A stretch of DNA of 64,000 nucleotides from positions 487,001 to 551,000 of the forward strand of contig JAPDOI010000149.1 of assembly GCA_029168955.1 (NCBI GenBank). The letters are read 5' to 3'. The notes under the pieces are model-generated. The model did not search any database. It saw only the letters and a list, made by a program, of their open reading frames with translations, and had not been told where the DNA came from. Below, piece after piece: positions 36,901-51,900 of this stretch. Made by a program: the position numbers and the translations under genes. This DNA is from Aplectana chamaeleonis (lineage: Eukaryota; Nematoda; Chromadorea; Rhabditida; Cosmocercidae). Every line of letters starts with the position of its first letter. Within the stretch, counting starts at the first letter, position 1.

Positions 36901-39900
36901 ATCGGTTGCAACCCAGAATGGACGGTGCAGCCTGCGGCTGCACTGTGGGCAGGAGGAAATCCCCGGGTGTGGGCTGATATTCCCGTGAAGCCAAATTCTA
37001 GGAGGTGCAAATTGGTCGAAACCCAGAATGGACAGTGCAGCCTGCGGCTGCACTGTGGCAGGAGGAAATCCCCGGGTGTGGGCTGATATTCCCGTGAAGC
37101 CAAATTCTAGGAGGTGCAAATTGGTCGAAACCCAGAATGGACAGCGCAGCCTGCGGCTGCACTGTGGGCAGGGGAGGAAATCCCCGGGTGTGAGCTAATA
37201 TTCCCGTGAAGCCAAATTCAAGGTGGTGCAAATTGGTCGAAACCCAGAGTGGACGGTGCAGCCTGCGGCTGCACTGTGGACAGGGGAGGGAATCCCCGGG
37301 TGTGGGCTGATATTCCCGTGAAGCCAAATTCTAGGGGGTGCGACTTGGTCGAAACCCAGAAAGGACGGTGCAGCCTGCGGCTGCACTGTGGGCAGGGGAG
37401 GAAATCCCGGGGTGTGGGCTGATATTCCCGTGAAGCCAAATTCTAGGAGGTGCGAATTGGTCGAAACCCAGAAAGGACGGTGCAGCCTGCGACTGCACTG
37501 TGGGCAGGGAAGGAAATCCCCGGGTGTGGGCTGATATTCCCGTGAAGCCAAAATCTGGGAGGGGCCAAACGGTTGCAACCTAGAAAGGACGGTGCAGCCT
37601 GCGGCTGCACTGTGGGCAGGGGAGAAAATCCCCGGGGTGTGGGCTGATATTCCCATGAAGCCAAATTCTAGGAGGTGCAAATTGGTCGAAACCCAGAATA
37701 GACGGTGCAGCCTGCGGCTGCACTGTGGGCAGGGGAGGAAATCCCCGGGTGTGGGCTGATATTCCCGTGAAGCCAAATTCTAGGAGGTGCGAATTGGTCG
37801 AAACCCAGAATGGACAGTGCAGCCTGCGGCTGCACTGTGGGCAGGGGAGGAAATCCCCGGGTGTGGGCAGATATTCCCGTGAAGCCAAATTCTAGGAGGT
37901 GTGAATTGGTCGAAACCCAGAATGGACGGTGCAGCCTGCGGCTGCCTTGTGGGCAAAGGAAGAAATCCCTGGGTGTGGGCTTATATTCCCGTGTAGCCAA
38001 ATTCTAGCAGGTGCACATTGGTCGGAACAAAGAATGAACGGTGTAGCCTGCGGCTGCACTGTGGGCAGGGGAGGAAATCCCCGGGTGTGGGCTGATATTC
38101 CCGTGAAGCCAAAATCTAGAAGGGGCAAATCGGTTGTAACCCAGAATGGACAATGCAGCCTGCGGCTGCACTGTGGGCAGGGGTTTTGGGAAATCCCCGG
38201 GTGGTGGGCTGATATTCCCGTGAAGCCAAATTCTAGGAGGTGTACATTGGTCGGAACAAAGAATGGGCGGTGCAACCTACGGCTGCACTGTAGGCAGGGG
38301 AGGAAATCACCGGGTGTGAGCTGATATTCCCGTGAAGCCAAAATCTAGGAGGTGCACATTGGTCGGAACAAAGAATGGAAGGTGCAGTCTGCGGCTGCAC
38401 TGTGGGCAAGGGTTTTGGGAAATCCCCGGGTGGTGGGCTGATATTCCCGTGAAGCCAAATTCTAGGAGGTGCGAATTGGTCGAAACCCAGAAAGGACGGT
38501 GCAGCCTGCGGCTGCACTGTGGGCAGGAGGAAATCCCCGGGTGTGGGCTGATATTCCCGTGAAGCCAAATTCTAGGAGGTGCAAATCGGTTGAAACCCAG
38601 AATGGACGGTGCAGCCTGCGGCTGCACTGTGGGCAGGGAGGAAATCCCCGGGTGTGGGCTGATATTCCCGTGAAGCCAAATTCTAGGAGGTGCAAATTGG
38701 TCGAAACCCAGAATGGACGGTGCAGCCTGCGGCTGCACTGTGGGCAGGAGGAAATCCCCGGGCGAGGACTGATATTCCCGTGAAGCCAAATTCTAGGAGG
38801 TGCAAATAGGTCAAAACCCAGAATGGACGGTGCAGCCTGCGGCTGCACCGTTGGCAGTGCAGGGAATCCCCGAGTGTGGGCTGATATTCTCGTGAAGCCA
38901 AATTCTAGGAGGTGGGAATTGGTCGAAACCCAGAATGGACGGTGCAGCCTGCGGCTGCACTATGGGCAGGGGAGGAAATCCCTGGGTGTGGACTGATATT
39001 CTCGTGAAGCCAAATTCTAGGAGGTGCAAATAGGTCAAAACCCAGAATGGACAGTGCAGCCTGCGGCTGCACTGTGGGCAGGGGAGGGAATCCCCGGGTG
39101 TGGGCTGATATTCCCGTGAAGCCAAATTCTAGGAAGTGCGAATTGGTCGAAACCCAGAATGGACGGTGCAGCCTGCGGCTGCACTGTGGGCAGGGGAAGG
39201 AATCCCCGGGTGTGGGCTGATATTCCCGTGAAGCCAAATTCTGGGAGGTGCAAATCGGTCGAAACCCAGAATGGACAGTGCAGCCTGCGGCTGCACTATG
39301 GGCAGGGGAGGAAATCCCCGGGTGTGGGCTGATATTCCCGTGAAGCCAAATTCTAGGAGGTGCAAATTGGTCAAAACCCAGAAGGGGCGGTGCAGCCTGC
39401 GGCTGCACTGTGGGCAGGGGAGGAAATCCCCGGATGTGGGCAGATATTCCCGTGAACCCTAATTTTAGGTGCGAATTGGTCGAAACCCAGAATAGACGGT
39501 GCAGCCTGCGACTGCACTGTGGGCAGGGGAGGGAATCCCCGGGTGTGGGCTGATATTCCCGTGAAGCCAAATTCTGGGAGGTGCAAATTGATCGAAACCC
39601 AGAATGGACGGTGCAGCCTGCGGCTGCACTGTGGGCAGGGAAGGAAATCCCCGGGTGTGGGCTGATATTCCCGTGAAGCCAAATTCTAGGAGGTGCGAAT
39701 TGGTCGAAACCCAGAATGGACGGTTCTGCCTGCGGCTGCACCGTGGGCAGTGCAGGGAATCTCTGGGTGTGGGCTGATATTCCCGTGAAGCCAAATTCTA
39801 GGGGGTGCGAATTGGTCGAAACCCAGAGTGGACGGTGCCGCCTGCGGCTGCACTGTGGACAGGGAAGAAAATCCCCGGATGTGGGCTGATATTCCGGTGA

Positions 39901-42900
39901 AGCTAAATTCTAGGGGTTGCTAATTTGGTCGAAACCCAGAATGAACAGTGCAGCCTGCGGCTGCACTGTGGACAAAGGAGGAAATCCCCGGGTGTGGGCT
40001 GATATTCCCGTGAAGCCAAATTCTAGGAGGTGCGGATTGGTCGAAACCCAGAATGGACGGTGCAGCGTGCGTCTGCACTGTGGGCAGGGGAGGAAATCTC
40101 CGGTTGTGAGCAGATATTCCCGTGAAGCCAAATTCTAGGAGGTGCGGATTGGTCGAAACCCAGAATGGACGGTGCAGCCTGCAGCTGCACTGTGGGCAGG
40201 GAGGAAATCCCCGGGTGTGGGCTGATATTCCCGTGAAGCCAAATTCTAGGAGGTGCAAATTGGTCGAAACCCAGAATGGACGGTGCAGCCTGCGGCTGCA
40301 CTGTGGGCAGGAGGAAATCCCCGGGTGTGGGCTGATATTCCCGTGAAGCCAAATTCTGGGAGGTGCAAATCGGTTGCAACCCAGAATGGACAGTGCAGCC
40401 TGCGGCTGTACTGTGGGCAGAGGAGGAAATCCCCGGGTGTGGGCTGATATTCCCATGAAGCCAAATTCTAGGAGGTGCGAATTGGTCGAAACCCAGAATG
40501 AAAGGTGCAGCCTGAGGCTGCACTATGGGCAGGGGAGGAAATCCCCGGGTGTGGGCTGATATTCCCGTGAAGCCAAATTCTAGGAGGTGCGAATTGGTCG
40601 AAACCCAGAATGAAAGGTGCAGCCTGCGGCTGCACTATGGGCAGGGGAGGAAATCCCCGGGTGTGGGCTGATATTCCCGTGAAGCCGAATTCTAGGGGGT
40701 GCGAATTGGTCGAAACCCAGAAAGGACGGTGCAGCCTGCGACTGCACTGTGGGCAAGGAGGAACTTCCCGGGTGTGAGCTGATATTCCCGTGAAGACAAA
40801 TTCTAGGAGGTGCAAATTGGTCGAAACCCAGAATGGACCGTGCAGCCTGCGGCTGCACTGTGGGCAGGGGAGGAAATCCCCGGGTGTGGGCTGATATTCC
40901 CGTGAAGCCAAATTCTAGGAGGTGCGAATTGTTCGAAACCCAGAAGGAGCGGTGCAGCCTGCGGCTGCACTGTGGGCAGGGAAGGAAATCCCCGGGATGT
41001 GGGCTGATATTCCCGTGAAGCCAAATTCTAGGAGGTGCGAATTGGTCGAAACCCAGAATGAAAGGTGCAGCCTGAGGCTGCACTATGGGCAGGGGAGGAA
41101 ATCCCAGGGTGCGGGCTGATATTCCCGTGAAGCCAAATTCTAGGAGGTGCGAATTGGTCGAAACCCAGAGTGGACGGTGCCGCCTGCGGCTGCACTGTGG
41201 GCAGGGGAGGGAATCCCCGGGTGTGGGCTGATATCCCCGTGAAGCCAAATCCTAGGAGGTGCAAATTGGTCGAAACCCAGAGTGGACGGTGCAGCCTGCG
41301 GCTGCACTGTGGGCAGGAGAGGAAATCCCCGGGTGTGGGCTGATATCCCCGTGAAGCCAAATCCTAGGAGGTGCAAATTGGTCGAAACCCAGAGTGGACG
41401 GTGCAGCCTGCGGCTGCACTGTGGGCAGGGGAGGAAATCCCCGGGTGTGGGCTGATATTCCCGTGAAGCCAAATTCTAGGGGGTGCGAATTGGTCGAAAC
41501 CCAGAATGGACGGTTCAGCCTGCGGCTGCACTGTGGGCAGGTGAGGAAATCCCCGGGAGTGGGCTGATATTCCCGTGAAGCCAAATTCTAGGAGGGGCAA
41601 AACGGTTGCAACCCAGAATGGACAGTGCAGCCTGCGGCTGCACTGTAGGCAGGGGAGGAAATCCCCTGGTGTGGGCTGATATTCCAGTGAAGCCAAATTC
41701 TAGGGGGTGCTAATTGGTCGAAAGCCAGAATGGACGGTGCAGCCTGCGGCTGCACTGTGGGAAGGGGAGGAAATCCCCGGGTGTGAGCTGATATTCCCGT
41801 GAAGCCAAATTCTAGGAGGTGCAAATTGGTCGAAACTCAGAATGGACAGTGCAGCCTGCGGCTGCACTGTGGGCAGGGGAGGAAATCCCCGGGTGTAGGC
41901 TGATATTCCCGTGAAGCCAAATTCTAGGAGGTGCAAATTGGTCGAAACCCAGAATGGACGGTGAAGCCTGCGGCTGCACTGTGGGCAGTGGAGGAAATCC
42001 CCGGATGTGGGCTGATATTCCCGTAAAGCCAAATTCTAGGAGGTGCAAATTGGTCGAAACCAAGAATGGACAGTGCAGCCTGCGCCTGCACTGTGGGCAG
42101 GGAAGGAAATCCCCGGGTGTGGGCTGATATTCCCGTGAAGCCAAAATCTAGGAGGTGCAAATTGGTCGAAACCCGGAGTGGAAGGTGCAGCCTGCGGCTA
42201 TAGGCAGGGGAGGAAATCACCGGGTGTGGGCTGATATTCCCGTGAAGCCAAATTCTTGGAGGTGCAAGTCGGTCGAAACCCGGAATGGAAGGTGCAGCCT
42301 GCGGCTGTTGGCAGGAGAGGAAATCCCCGGGTGTGAGCTGATATTCCCGTGAAGCCAAAATCTAGGAGGTGCAAATCGATTGCAGCTTAGAATGGACGGG
42401 GCAGGCTGCGGCTGCACTGTGGGCAGGGGAGGGAATCCCCGGATGTGGGCTGATATTCCCGTAAAGCCAAATTCTAGGAGGTACGAATTGGTCGCAACCC
42501 AGAATGGACAGTGCAGCCTGCGGCTGCACTGTGGGCAGGGGAGGAAATCCCCGGGTGTGGGCTTATATTCCCGTGAAACCAAATTCTAGGAGGTGCACAT
42601 TAGTCGAAACCCACAATGGACGGTGCAGCCTGCGGCTGCACTGTGGGCAGGGGAGGAAATCCCCGGGTGTGGGCTGATAATCCCGTGAAGCCACATTCTA
42701 GGGGGTGCGAATTGGTCGGAACCCAGAGTGGACGGTGAAACCTGCGGCTGCACAGTGGGCAAAGGAGGAAATCCCCGGATGTGGGCAGATATTCCCGTGA
42801 ACCCTAATTTTAGGTGCGAATTGGTCGAAACCCAGAATGGACGGTGCAGCCTGCGGCTGCACCGTGGGCAGTGCAGGGAATCCCCGGGTGTGGGCTGATA

Positions 42901-45900
42901 TTCTCGTGAAGCCAAATTCTAGGAGGTGCGAATTGGTCGAAACCCACAATGGACGGTGCAGCCTGCGGCTGCACTGTGGGCAGGGGATGAAATCCAAGGG
43001 TGTGGGCTGATATTCCCGTGAAGCCAAATTCTAGGAGGTGCAAATTGGTCAAAACCCAGAATGGACGGTGCAGCCTGCGGCTGCACTGTGGGCAGGGAGG
43101 AAATCCCCGGGTGTGGGCTGATATTCCCGTGAAGCCAAATTCTAGGAGGTGCAAATTGGTTGCAACCCAGAATGGACGGTGCAGCCTGCGACTGCACTGT
43201 GGGCAAGGAGGAACTTCCCGGGTGTGGGCTGATATCCCCGTGAAGCCAAATCCTAGGAGGTGCAAATTGGTCGAAACCCAGAGTGGACGGTGCCGCCTGC
43301 GGCTGCACTGTGGGCAGGAGAGGAAATCCACGGGTGTGGTCTGATATTCCCGTGAAGCCAAATTCTAGGGGGTGCGAATTGGTCGAAACCCAGAAAGGAC
43401 GGTGCAGCCTGCGACTGCACTGTGGGCAAGGAGGAACTTCCCGGGGGTGAGCTGATATTCCCGTTAAGCCAAATTCTAGGAGGTGCAAATTGGTCGAAAC
43501 CCAGAACGGACGGTGCTGCACTGTGGGCAGGGGAGGAAATCCCCGGGTGTGGGCTGATATTCCCGTGAAGCTAAATTCTAGGAGGTGCGAACTGGTCGAA
43601 ACACAGAAGGAGCGGTGCAGCCTGCGACTGCACTGTGGACAGGGTAGGAAATCCCCGGATGTGGGCTGATATTTCCGTAAAGCCAAATTCTAGGAGGTGC
43701 GAATTGGTCGAAACCCAGAATGGACAGTGCAGCCTGCGGCTGCACTGTGGGCAGGGGAGGAAATCCCCGGATGTGGGCTGATATTCCCGTAAAGCCAAAT
43801 TCTAGGGTATGCGAATTGGTCGAAACCCAGAAAGGACGGTGCAGCCTTCGACTGCACGGTGGGCAGGGGAGGGAATCCCCGGGTGTGGGCTGATATCCCC
43901 GTGAAGCCAAATTCTAGGAGGTGCAAATTGGTCGAAACCCAGAAAGGACGGTGCAGCCTTCGACTGCACGGTGGGCAGGGGCGGGAATCCCCGGGTGTGG
44001 GCTGATATCCCCGTGAAGCCAAATTCTAGGAGGCGCAAATCGGTCGAAACCCAGAATGGACGGTGCAGCCTGCGGCTGCACTGTGGGCAGGGGAGGAAAT
44101 CCCCGGATGTGGGCTGATATTCCCGTAAAGCCAAATTCTAGGAGGTGCGAATTGGTCGAAACCCAGAATGGACGGTGCTGCACTGTGGTCAGGGGAGGAA
44201 ATCCCCGGGTGTGGGCTGATATTCCCGTGAAGCCGAATTCTAGGGGGTGCGAATTGGTCGAAACCCAGAAAGGACGGTGCAGCCTGCGACTGCACGGTGG
44301 GCAGGGTAGGAAATCCCCGGGGTGTGGGCTGATATTCCCGTGAAGCCGAATTCTAGGGGGTGCGAATTGGTCGAAACCCAGAAAGGGCGGTGCAGCCTGC
44401 GGCTGCACTGTGGGCAGGGGAGGGAACCCCCGGGTGTGGGCTGATATTCCCGTGAAGCCAAATTTTAGGAGGTGCGAATTGGTCGAAACCCAGATTGGAC
44501 GGTGCAGCCTGCGGCTTCACTGTGGGCAGTGGAGGAAATCCCCGGGTGTGGGCTGATATTCCCGTGAAGCCAAATTTTAGGAGGTGCAATCGGGTTCCAA
44601 CTCAGAAAGGAGGGTGCAGCCTGCGGCGGCACTGTGGGCAGGAGAGGAAATCCCCGGGTGTGGGCTGATATTCCCGTGAAGCCAAATTCTGGGAGGTGCA
44701 AATCGGTCGAAACCCAGAATGGACAGTGCAGCCTGCGGCTGCACTGTGGGCAGGGAGGAAATCCCCGGGTGTGGGCTGATATTCCCGTGAAGCCAAATTC
44801 TAGGAGGTGCAAATTGGTCGAAACCCAGAATGGACGGTGCAGCCTGCGGCTGCACTGTGGGCAGGGAGGAAATCCCCGGGTGTGGGCTGATATTCCCGTG
44901 AAGCCAAATTCTAGGAGGTGCGAATTGGTCGAAACCCAGAATGGACGGTGCAGCCTGCGGCTGCACTGTGGGCAGGGGAGGGAATCCCCGGGTGTGGGCT
45001 GATATTCCCGTGAAGCCAAATTCTAGGAGGTGCGAATTGGTCGAAACCCAGAATGGACGGTGCAGCCTGCGGCTGCACTGTGGGCAGGGTAGGGAATCCC
45101 CGGGTGTGGGCTGATATTCCCGTGAAGCCAAATTCTAGGAGGTGCAAATTGGTTGAAACCCAGAATGGACGGTGCAGCCTGCGGCTGCACTGTGGGCAGG
45201 GGAGGAAATCCCCGGGTGTGGGCTGATATTCCCGTGAAGCCAAATTCTAGGAGGTGCGAATTGGTCGAAACCCAGATTGGACGTGCAGCCTGCGGCTGCA
45301 CTGTGGGCAGGGAGGAAATCCCCGGGTGTGGGCTGATATTCCCGTGAAGCCAAATTCTAGGAGGTGCAAATTAGTCTAAACCCAGAATGGACGGTGCAGC
45401 CTGCGGCTGCACTGTGGGCAGGGGAGGAAATCACCGGGTGTGGGCTGATATTCCCGTGAAGCCAAATTCTAGGAGGTGCAAATTGGTCGAAACCTGAAGT
45501 GGAAGGTGCAGCCTGCGGCTGCAGTGTAGGCAGGGAGGAAATCCCGGGTGTGGGCTGATATTCCCGTGAAGCCAAATTCTAGGAGGTGCAAATTGGTTGA
45601 AACCCAGAATGGACGGTGCAGCCTGCGGCTGCACTGTGGGCAGGAGGAAATCCCCGGGTGTGGGCTGATATTCCCGTGAAGCCAAATTCTGGGAGGTGCA
45701 AATCGGTCGCAACCCAGAATGGACGGTGCAGCCTGCGGCTGCACTGTGGGCAGGAGGAAATCCCCGGATGTGGGCTGATATTCCCGTGAAGCCAAAATCT
45801 AGGAGGTGCAAATCGGTCGAAACCCAGAGTGGACGGTGCCGCCTGCGGCTGCACTGTGGGCAGGGGAGGGAATCCCCGGGTGTGGGCTGATATCCCCGTG

Positions 45901-48900
45901 AAGCCAAATCCTAGGAGGTGCAAATTGGTCGAAACCCAGAGTGGACGGTGCAGCCTGCGGCTGCACTGTGGGCAGGGGAGGAAATCCCCGGGTGTGGGCT
46001 GATATTCCCGTGAAGCCAAATTCTAGGAGGTGCGAATTGGTCGAAACCCAGAATGGACGGTGCAGCCTGCGGCTGCACTGTGGGCAGGGGAGGGAATCCC
46101 CGGGTGTGGGCTGATATTCCCGTGAAGCCAAATTCTAGGAGGTGCAAATTGGTCGAAACCCAGAGTGGACGGTGCCGCCTGCGGCTGCACTGTGGGCAGG
46201 AGAGGAAATCCCCGGGTGTGGTCTGATATTCCCGTGAAGCCAAATTCTAGGAGGTGCAAATTGGTCGAAACCCAGAATGGACGGTTCAGCCTGCGGCTGC
46301 ACTGTGGGCAGGGAAGAAAATCCCCGGATGTGGGCTGATATTCCGGTGAAGCTAAATTCTAGGAGGTGCAAATTGGTCGAAACCCGGAATGGACGGTGCA
46401 GACTGCGGCTGCACTGTAGGCAGGGGAGGAAATTCCCTGGTGTGGGCTGATATTCCCGTGAAGCCAAATTCTAGGAGGTGCAAATTGGTCGAAACCCGGA
46501 ATGGACGGTGCAGACTGCGGCTGCACTGTAGGCAGGGGAGGAAATTCCCTGGTGTGGGCTGATATTCCCGTGAAGCCAAATTCTAGGAGGTGCAAATTGG
46601 TCGAAACCCGGAATGGACGGTGCAGACTGCGGCTGCACTGTAGGCAGGGGAGGAAATCCCCGGGTGTGGGCTGATATTCTCGTGAAGCCAAATTCTAGGA
46701 GGTGCGAATTGGTCGAAACCCAGAAAGGACGGTGCAGCCTGCGGCTGCACTGTGGGCAGGGAGGAAATCCCCGGGTGTGGGCTGATATTCCCGTGAAGCC
46801 AAATTCTAGGAGGTGCAAATCGGTCGAAACCCAGAATGGACGGTGCAGCCTGCGGCTGCACTGTGGGCAGGGAGAGGAAATCCCCGGGTGTGGGCTGATA
46901 TTCCCGTGAAGCCAAATTCTAGGAGGTGCAATTGGTCGAAACCCAGAATGAAAGGTCCAGCCTGAGGCTGCACTATGGGCAGGGGAGGAAATCCCCGGGT
47001 GTGGGCTGATATTCCCGTGAAGCCAAATTCTAGGAGCTGCAAATTGCTCGAAACCCAGAATGTACGAAGCAGCCTGCGGCTGCACTCTGGGCAGGAGGAA
47101 ATCCCCGGGTGTGGGCTGATATTCCCGTGAAGCCAAATTCTAGGAGGTGCAAATTGGTCGAAACCCAGAATGGACGGTGCAGCCTGCACGGCTGCACCTG
47201 TGGGCAGGGAAGGAAATCCCCGGGTGTGGGCTGATATTCCCGTGAAGCCAAATTCTAGGGGGTGCAAATTGGTCGAAACCCAGAAAGGACGGTGCAGCCT
47301 GCGACTGCACTGTGGGCAGGGGAGGGAATCCCCGGGTGTGGGCTGATATTCCCGTGAAGCCAAATTCTAGGAGGTGCAAATTGGTCGAAACCCAGAATGG
47401 ACGGTGCAGCCTGCGGCTGCACTGTGGGCAGGGGAGGAAATCCCCGGGTGTGGGCTGATATTCCCGTGAAGCCGAATTCTAGGGGGTGCGAATTGGTCGA
47501 AACCCAGAAAGGACGGTGCAGCCTGCGACTGCACTGTGGGCAAGGAGGAACTTCCCGGGTGTGAGCTGATATTCCCGTGAAGACAAATTCTAGGAGGTGC
47601 AAATTGGTCGAAACCCAGAGTGGACGGTGCCGCCTGCGGCTGCACTGTGGGCAGGAGAGGAAATCCCCGGGTGTGGTCTGATATTCCCGTGAAGCCAAAA
47701 TCCGAGAGGGACAAATCGGTTGCAACCCAGAAGGGGCGGTGCAGCCTGCGGCTGCACTGTGGGCAGGGGAGGGAATCCCCGGGTGTGGGCTGGTATTCCC
47801 GTTAAGCCAAATTCTAGGAGGTGCGAATTGGTCGAAACCCAGAAAGGGCGGTGCAGCCTGCGGCTGCACTGAGGGCAGGGGAGGAAATCCCCGGGTGTGG
47901 GCTGATATTCCCGTGAAGCCAAATTCTAGGAGGTGCAAATTGGTCGAAACCCAGAATGGACGGTGCTGCACTGTGGGCAGGGGAGGAAATCCCCGGGTGT
48001 GGGCTGATATTCCCGTGAAGCCAAATTCTAGGAGGGGCGAATTGGTCGAAACCCAGATTGGACGGTGCAGCCTGTGGCTGCACTGTGAACAAAGGAGGAA
48101 ATCCCCGGGTGTGGGCTGATATTCCCGTGAAGCCAAAATCTGGGAGGGATAAATCGGTTGAAACTCAGAATGGACGGTGCACTGTGGGCAGGGAAGGAAA
48201 TCCCCGGATGTGGGCTGATATTCCCGTGAAGCCAAATTCTAGGAGGTGCGATTTGGTCGAAACCCAGAATGGACGGTGCAGCCTGCGGCTGCACTGTGGG
48301 CAGGAGAGGAAATCCCCGGGTGTGGGCTGATATTCCCGTGAAGCCAAATTCTAGGAGGTGCGAATTGGTCGAAACCCAGAATGGACGGTGCAGCCTGCGG
48401 CTGCACTGTGGGCAGGGGAGGAAATCCCCGGGTGTGGGCTGATATTCCCGTGAAGCCAAATTCTAGGAGGTGCGAATTGGTCGAAACCCAGAATGGACGG
48501 TGCAGCCTGCGGCTGCACTGTGGGCAGGGAAGGAAATCCCCGGATGTGGGCTGAGATTGCCGTGGAGCCAAAATCTGGGAGGTGCAAATTGGTCGAAACC
48601 CAGAATGGACAGTGCAGCCTGCGGCTGCACTGTGGGCAGGGGAGAAAATCCCCGGGTGTGGGCTGATATTCCCGTGAAGCCAAATTCTAGGGGGTGCGAA
48701 TTGGTCGAGACCCAGAAAACGGTGCAGCTTGCGACTGCACGGTGGGCAGGGGAGGGAATCCCCGGGTGTGGGCTGATATTCCCGTGAAGCCGAATTCTAG
48801 GGGGTGCGAATTGGTCGAAACCCAGAAAGGACGGTGCAGCCTGCGACTGCACTGTGGGCAAGGAGGAACTTCCCGGGTGTGAGCTGATATTCCCGTGAAG

Positions 48901-51900
48901 CCAAATTCTAGGGGGTGCGAATTGGTCGAAACCCAGAAAGGACGGTGCAGCCTGCGACTGCACTGTGGGCAGGAGGAAATCCCCGGGTGTGGGCTGATAT
49001 TCCCGTGAAGCCAAATTCTAGGAGGTGCGAATTGGTCGAAACCCAGAATGGACGGTGCAGCCTGCGGCTGCACTGTGGGCAGGGGAGGAAATCCCCGGGT
49101 GTGGGCTGATATTCCCGTGAAGCCAAATTCTAGGAGGTGCAAATTGGTCGAAACCCAGAATGGACGGTGCAGCCTGCGGCTGCACTGTGGGCAGGGGAGG
49201 AAATCCCCGGATGTGGGCTGATATTCCGGTGAAGCTAAATTCTAGGGGGTGCGAATTGGTCGAAACCCAGAAAGGACGGTGCAGCCTGCGACTGCACTGT
49301 GGGCAAGGAGGAACTTCCCGGGTGTGAGCTGATATTCCCGTGAAGACAAATTCTAGGAGGTGCAAATTGGTCGAAACCCAGAATGGACCGTGCAGCCTGC
49401 GGCTGCACTGTGGGCAGGGAAGGAAATCCCCGGGTGTGGGCTGATATTCCCGTGAAGCCAAATTCTAGGAGGTGCGAATTGGTCGAAACCCAGAGTGGAC
49501 GGTGCAGCCTGCGGCTGCACTGTGGGCAAAGGAGGAAATCCCCGGGTGTGGGCTGATATTCCCGCGAAGCCAAATTCTAGGAGGTGCGAATTGGTCGAAA
49601 CCCAGAATGGAAGGTGCAGCCTGCGGCTGCACTGTGGGCAGGAGGAAATCCCGGGTGTGGGCTGATATTCCCGTGAAGCCAAATTCTAGGAGGTGCAAAT
49701 TGGTCGAAACCCAGAATGGACGGTGCAGCCTGCGGCTGCACTGTGGGCAGGGGAGGGAATCCCCGGTTGTGGGCTGATATTCCCGTGAAGCCAAATTCTA
49801 GGAGGTGCGAATTGGTTGCAACCCAGAGTGGACGGTGCAGCCTGCGGCTGCACTGTGGGCAAAGGAGGAAATCCCCGGGTGTGGGCTGATATTCCCATGA
49901 AGCCAAATTCTAGGAGGTGCGAATTGGTCGAAACCCAGAATGGACAGTGCAGCCTGCGTCTGCACTATGGGCAGGGGAAGAAATCCCCGGGTACGGGCTG
50001 ATATTCCCGTGAAGCCAAAATCTGGGAGGGACAAATCGGTTGCAACCCAGAAGGGGCGGTGCAGCCTGCGGCTGCACTGTGGGCAGGGTGGGAATCCCCG
50101 GGTGTGGGCTGGTATTCCCGTTAAGCCAAATTCTAGGAGGTGCGAATTGGTCGAAACCCAGAATGGACGGTGCAGCCTGCGGCTACATTGTGGGCAAAGG
50201 AGGAAATCCCCGGGTGTGGGCTGATATTCCCGTGAAGCCAAATTCTAGGGGGTGCGAATTGGTCGAAACCCAGAAAGGACGGTGCGGCCTGCGACTGCAC
50301 TGTGGGCAGGGAAGGAGATCCCCGGGTGTGGGCTGATATTCCCGTGAAGCCAAATTCTAGGAGGTGCGAATTGGTCGAAACCCAGAATGGACGGTGCAGC
50401 CTGCGGCTGCACTGTGGGCAGGGGAGGAAATCCCCGGGTGTGGGCTGATATTCCCGTGAAGCCAAATTCTAGGAGGTGCGAATTGGTCGAAACCCAGAAT
50501 GGACGGTGCAGCCTGCGGCTGCACTGTGGGCAGGCGAGGAACTTCCCGGGTGTGAGCTGATATTCCCGTGAAGCCAAATTCTAGGAGGTGCAAATTGGTC
50601 AAAACCCAGAATGGACGATGCAGCCTGCGGCTGCACTGTGGGCAGAGGAGGAAATCCTCGGGCGTGGGCTGATATTCCCGTGAAGCCAAATTCTAGGAGG
50701 TGCGAATTGGTCGAAACCCAAAATGGACAGTGCGATCTGCGGCTGCACTGGGGGCAGAGGGAAATCCCCGGGTGTGGGCTGATATTCCCGTGAAGCCAAA
50801 TTCTAGGAGGTGCAAATTGGTCGAAACCCAGAATGGACAGTGCAGCCTGCGGCTGCACTGTGGGCAGGGAGGAAATCCCCGGGTGTGGGCTGATATTCCC
50901 GTGAAGCCAAATTCTAGGAGGTGCAAATTGGTCGAAACCCAGAATGGACGGTGCAGCCTGCGGCTGCACTGTGGGCAGGAGGAAATCCCCGGGTGTGGGC
51001 TGATATTCCCGTGAAGCCAAATTCTAGGAGGTGCGAATTGGTCGAAACCCAGAATGGACGGTGCAGCCTGCGGCTGCACTGTGGGCAGGGAGGAAATCCC
51101 CGGGTGTGGGCTGATATTCCCGTGAAGCCAAATTCTAGGAGGTGCAAATTGGTCGAAACCCAGAAAGACGGTGCAGCCTGCGGCTGCACTGTGGGCAGGG
51201 GAGGAAATCCCCGGGTGTGGGCTGATATTCCCGTGAAGCCAAAATCTGGGAGGTGCAAATTGGTCGCAACTCCAGAATGGACTGTGCAGCCTGCAGCTGC
51301 ACTGTGGGCTGGGAGGGAATCCCCGGGTGTGGGCTGATATTCCCGTGAAGCCAAATTCTAGGAGGTGCGAATTGGTCAAAACCCAGAATGGACAGTTCAG
51401 CCTGCGGCTGCACGGTGGGCAGTGCAGGGAATCTCCGAGTGTGGGCTGATATTCCCGTGAAGCCAAATTCTAGGAGGTGCGAATTGGTCGAAACCCAGAA
51501 TGGACGGTGCAGCCTGCGACTGCGCTATGGGCAGGGGAGGAGATCCCTGGGTGTGGACTGATATTCTCGTGAAGCCAAATTCTAGGAGGTGCAAATTGGT
51601 CAAAACCCAATATGGACGCTGCAGCCTGCGACTGCACTGTGGGCAGGGTAGGAAATCCCCGGGGTGTGAGCTGATATTCCCGTGAAGCCAAATTCTAGGA
51701 GGTGCGAATTGTTCGAAACCCACAATGGACGGTGCAGCCTGCGGCTGCACTGTGGGCAGGGGAGGAAATCCCCGGGTGTGGTCCGATATTCCCGTGAAGC
51801 CAAATTCTAGGAGGTGCAAATTGGTCAAAACCCAGAATAGACGGAGCAGCCTGCGACTGCACTGGGGGCAGGAGGAAATCCCCGGTGTGGGCTGATATTC

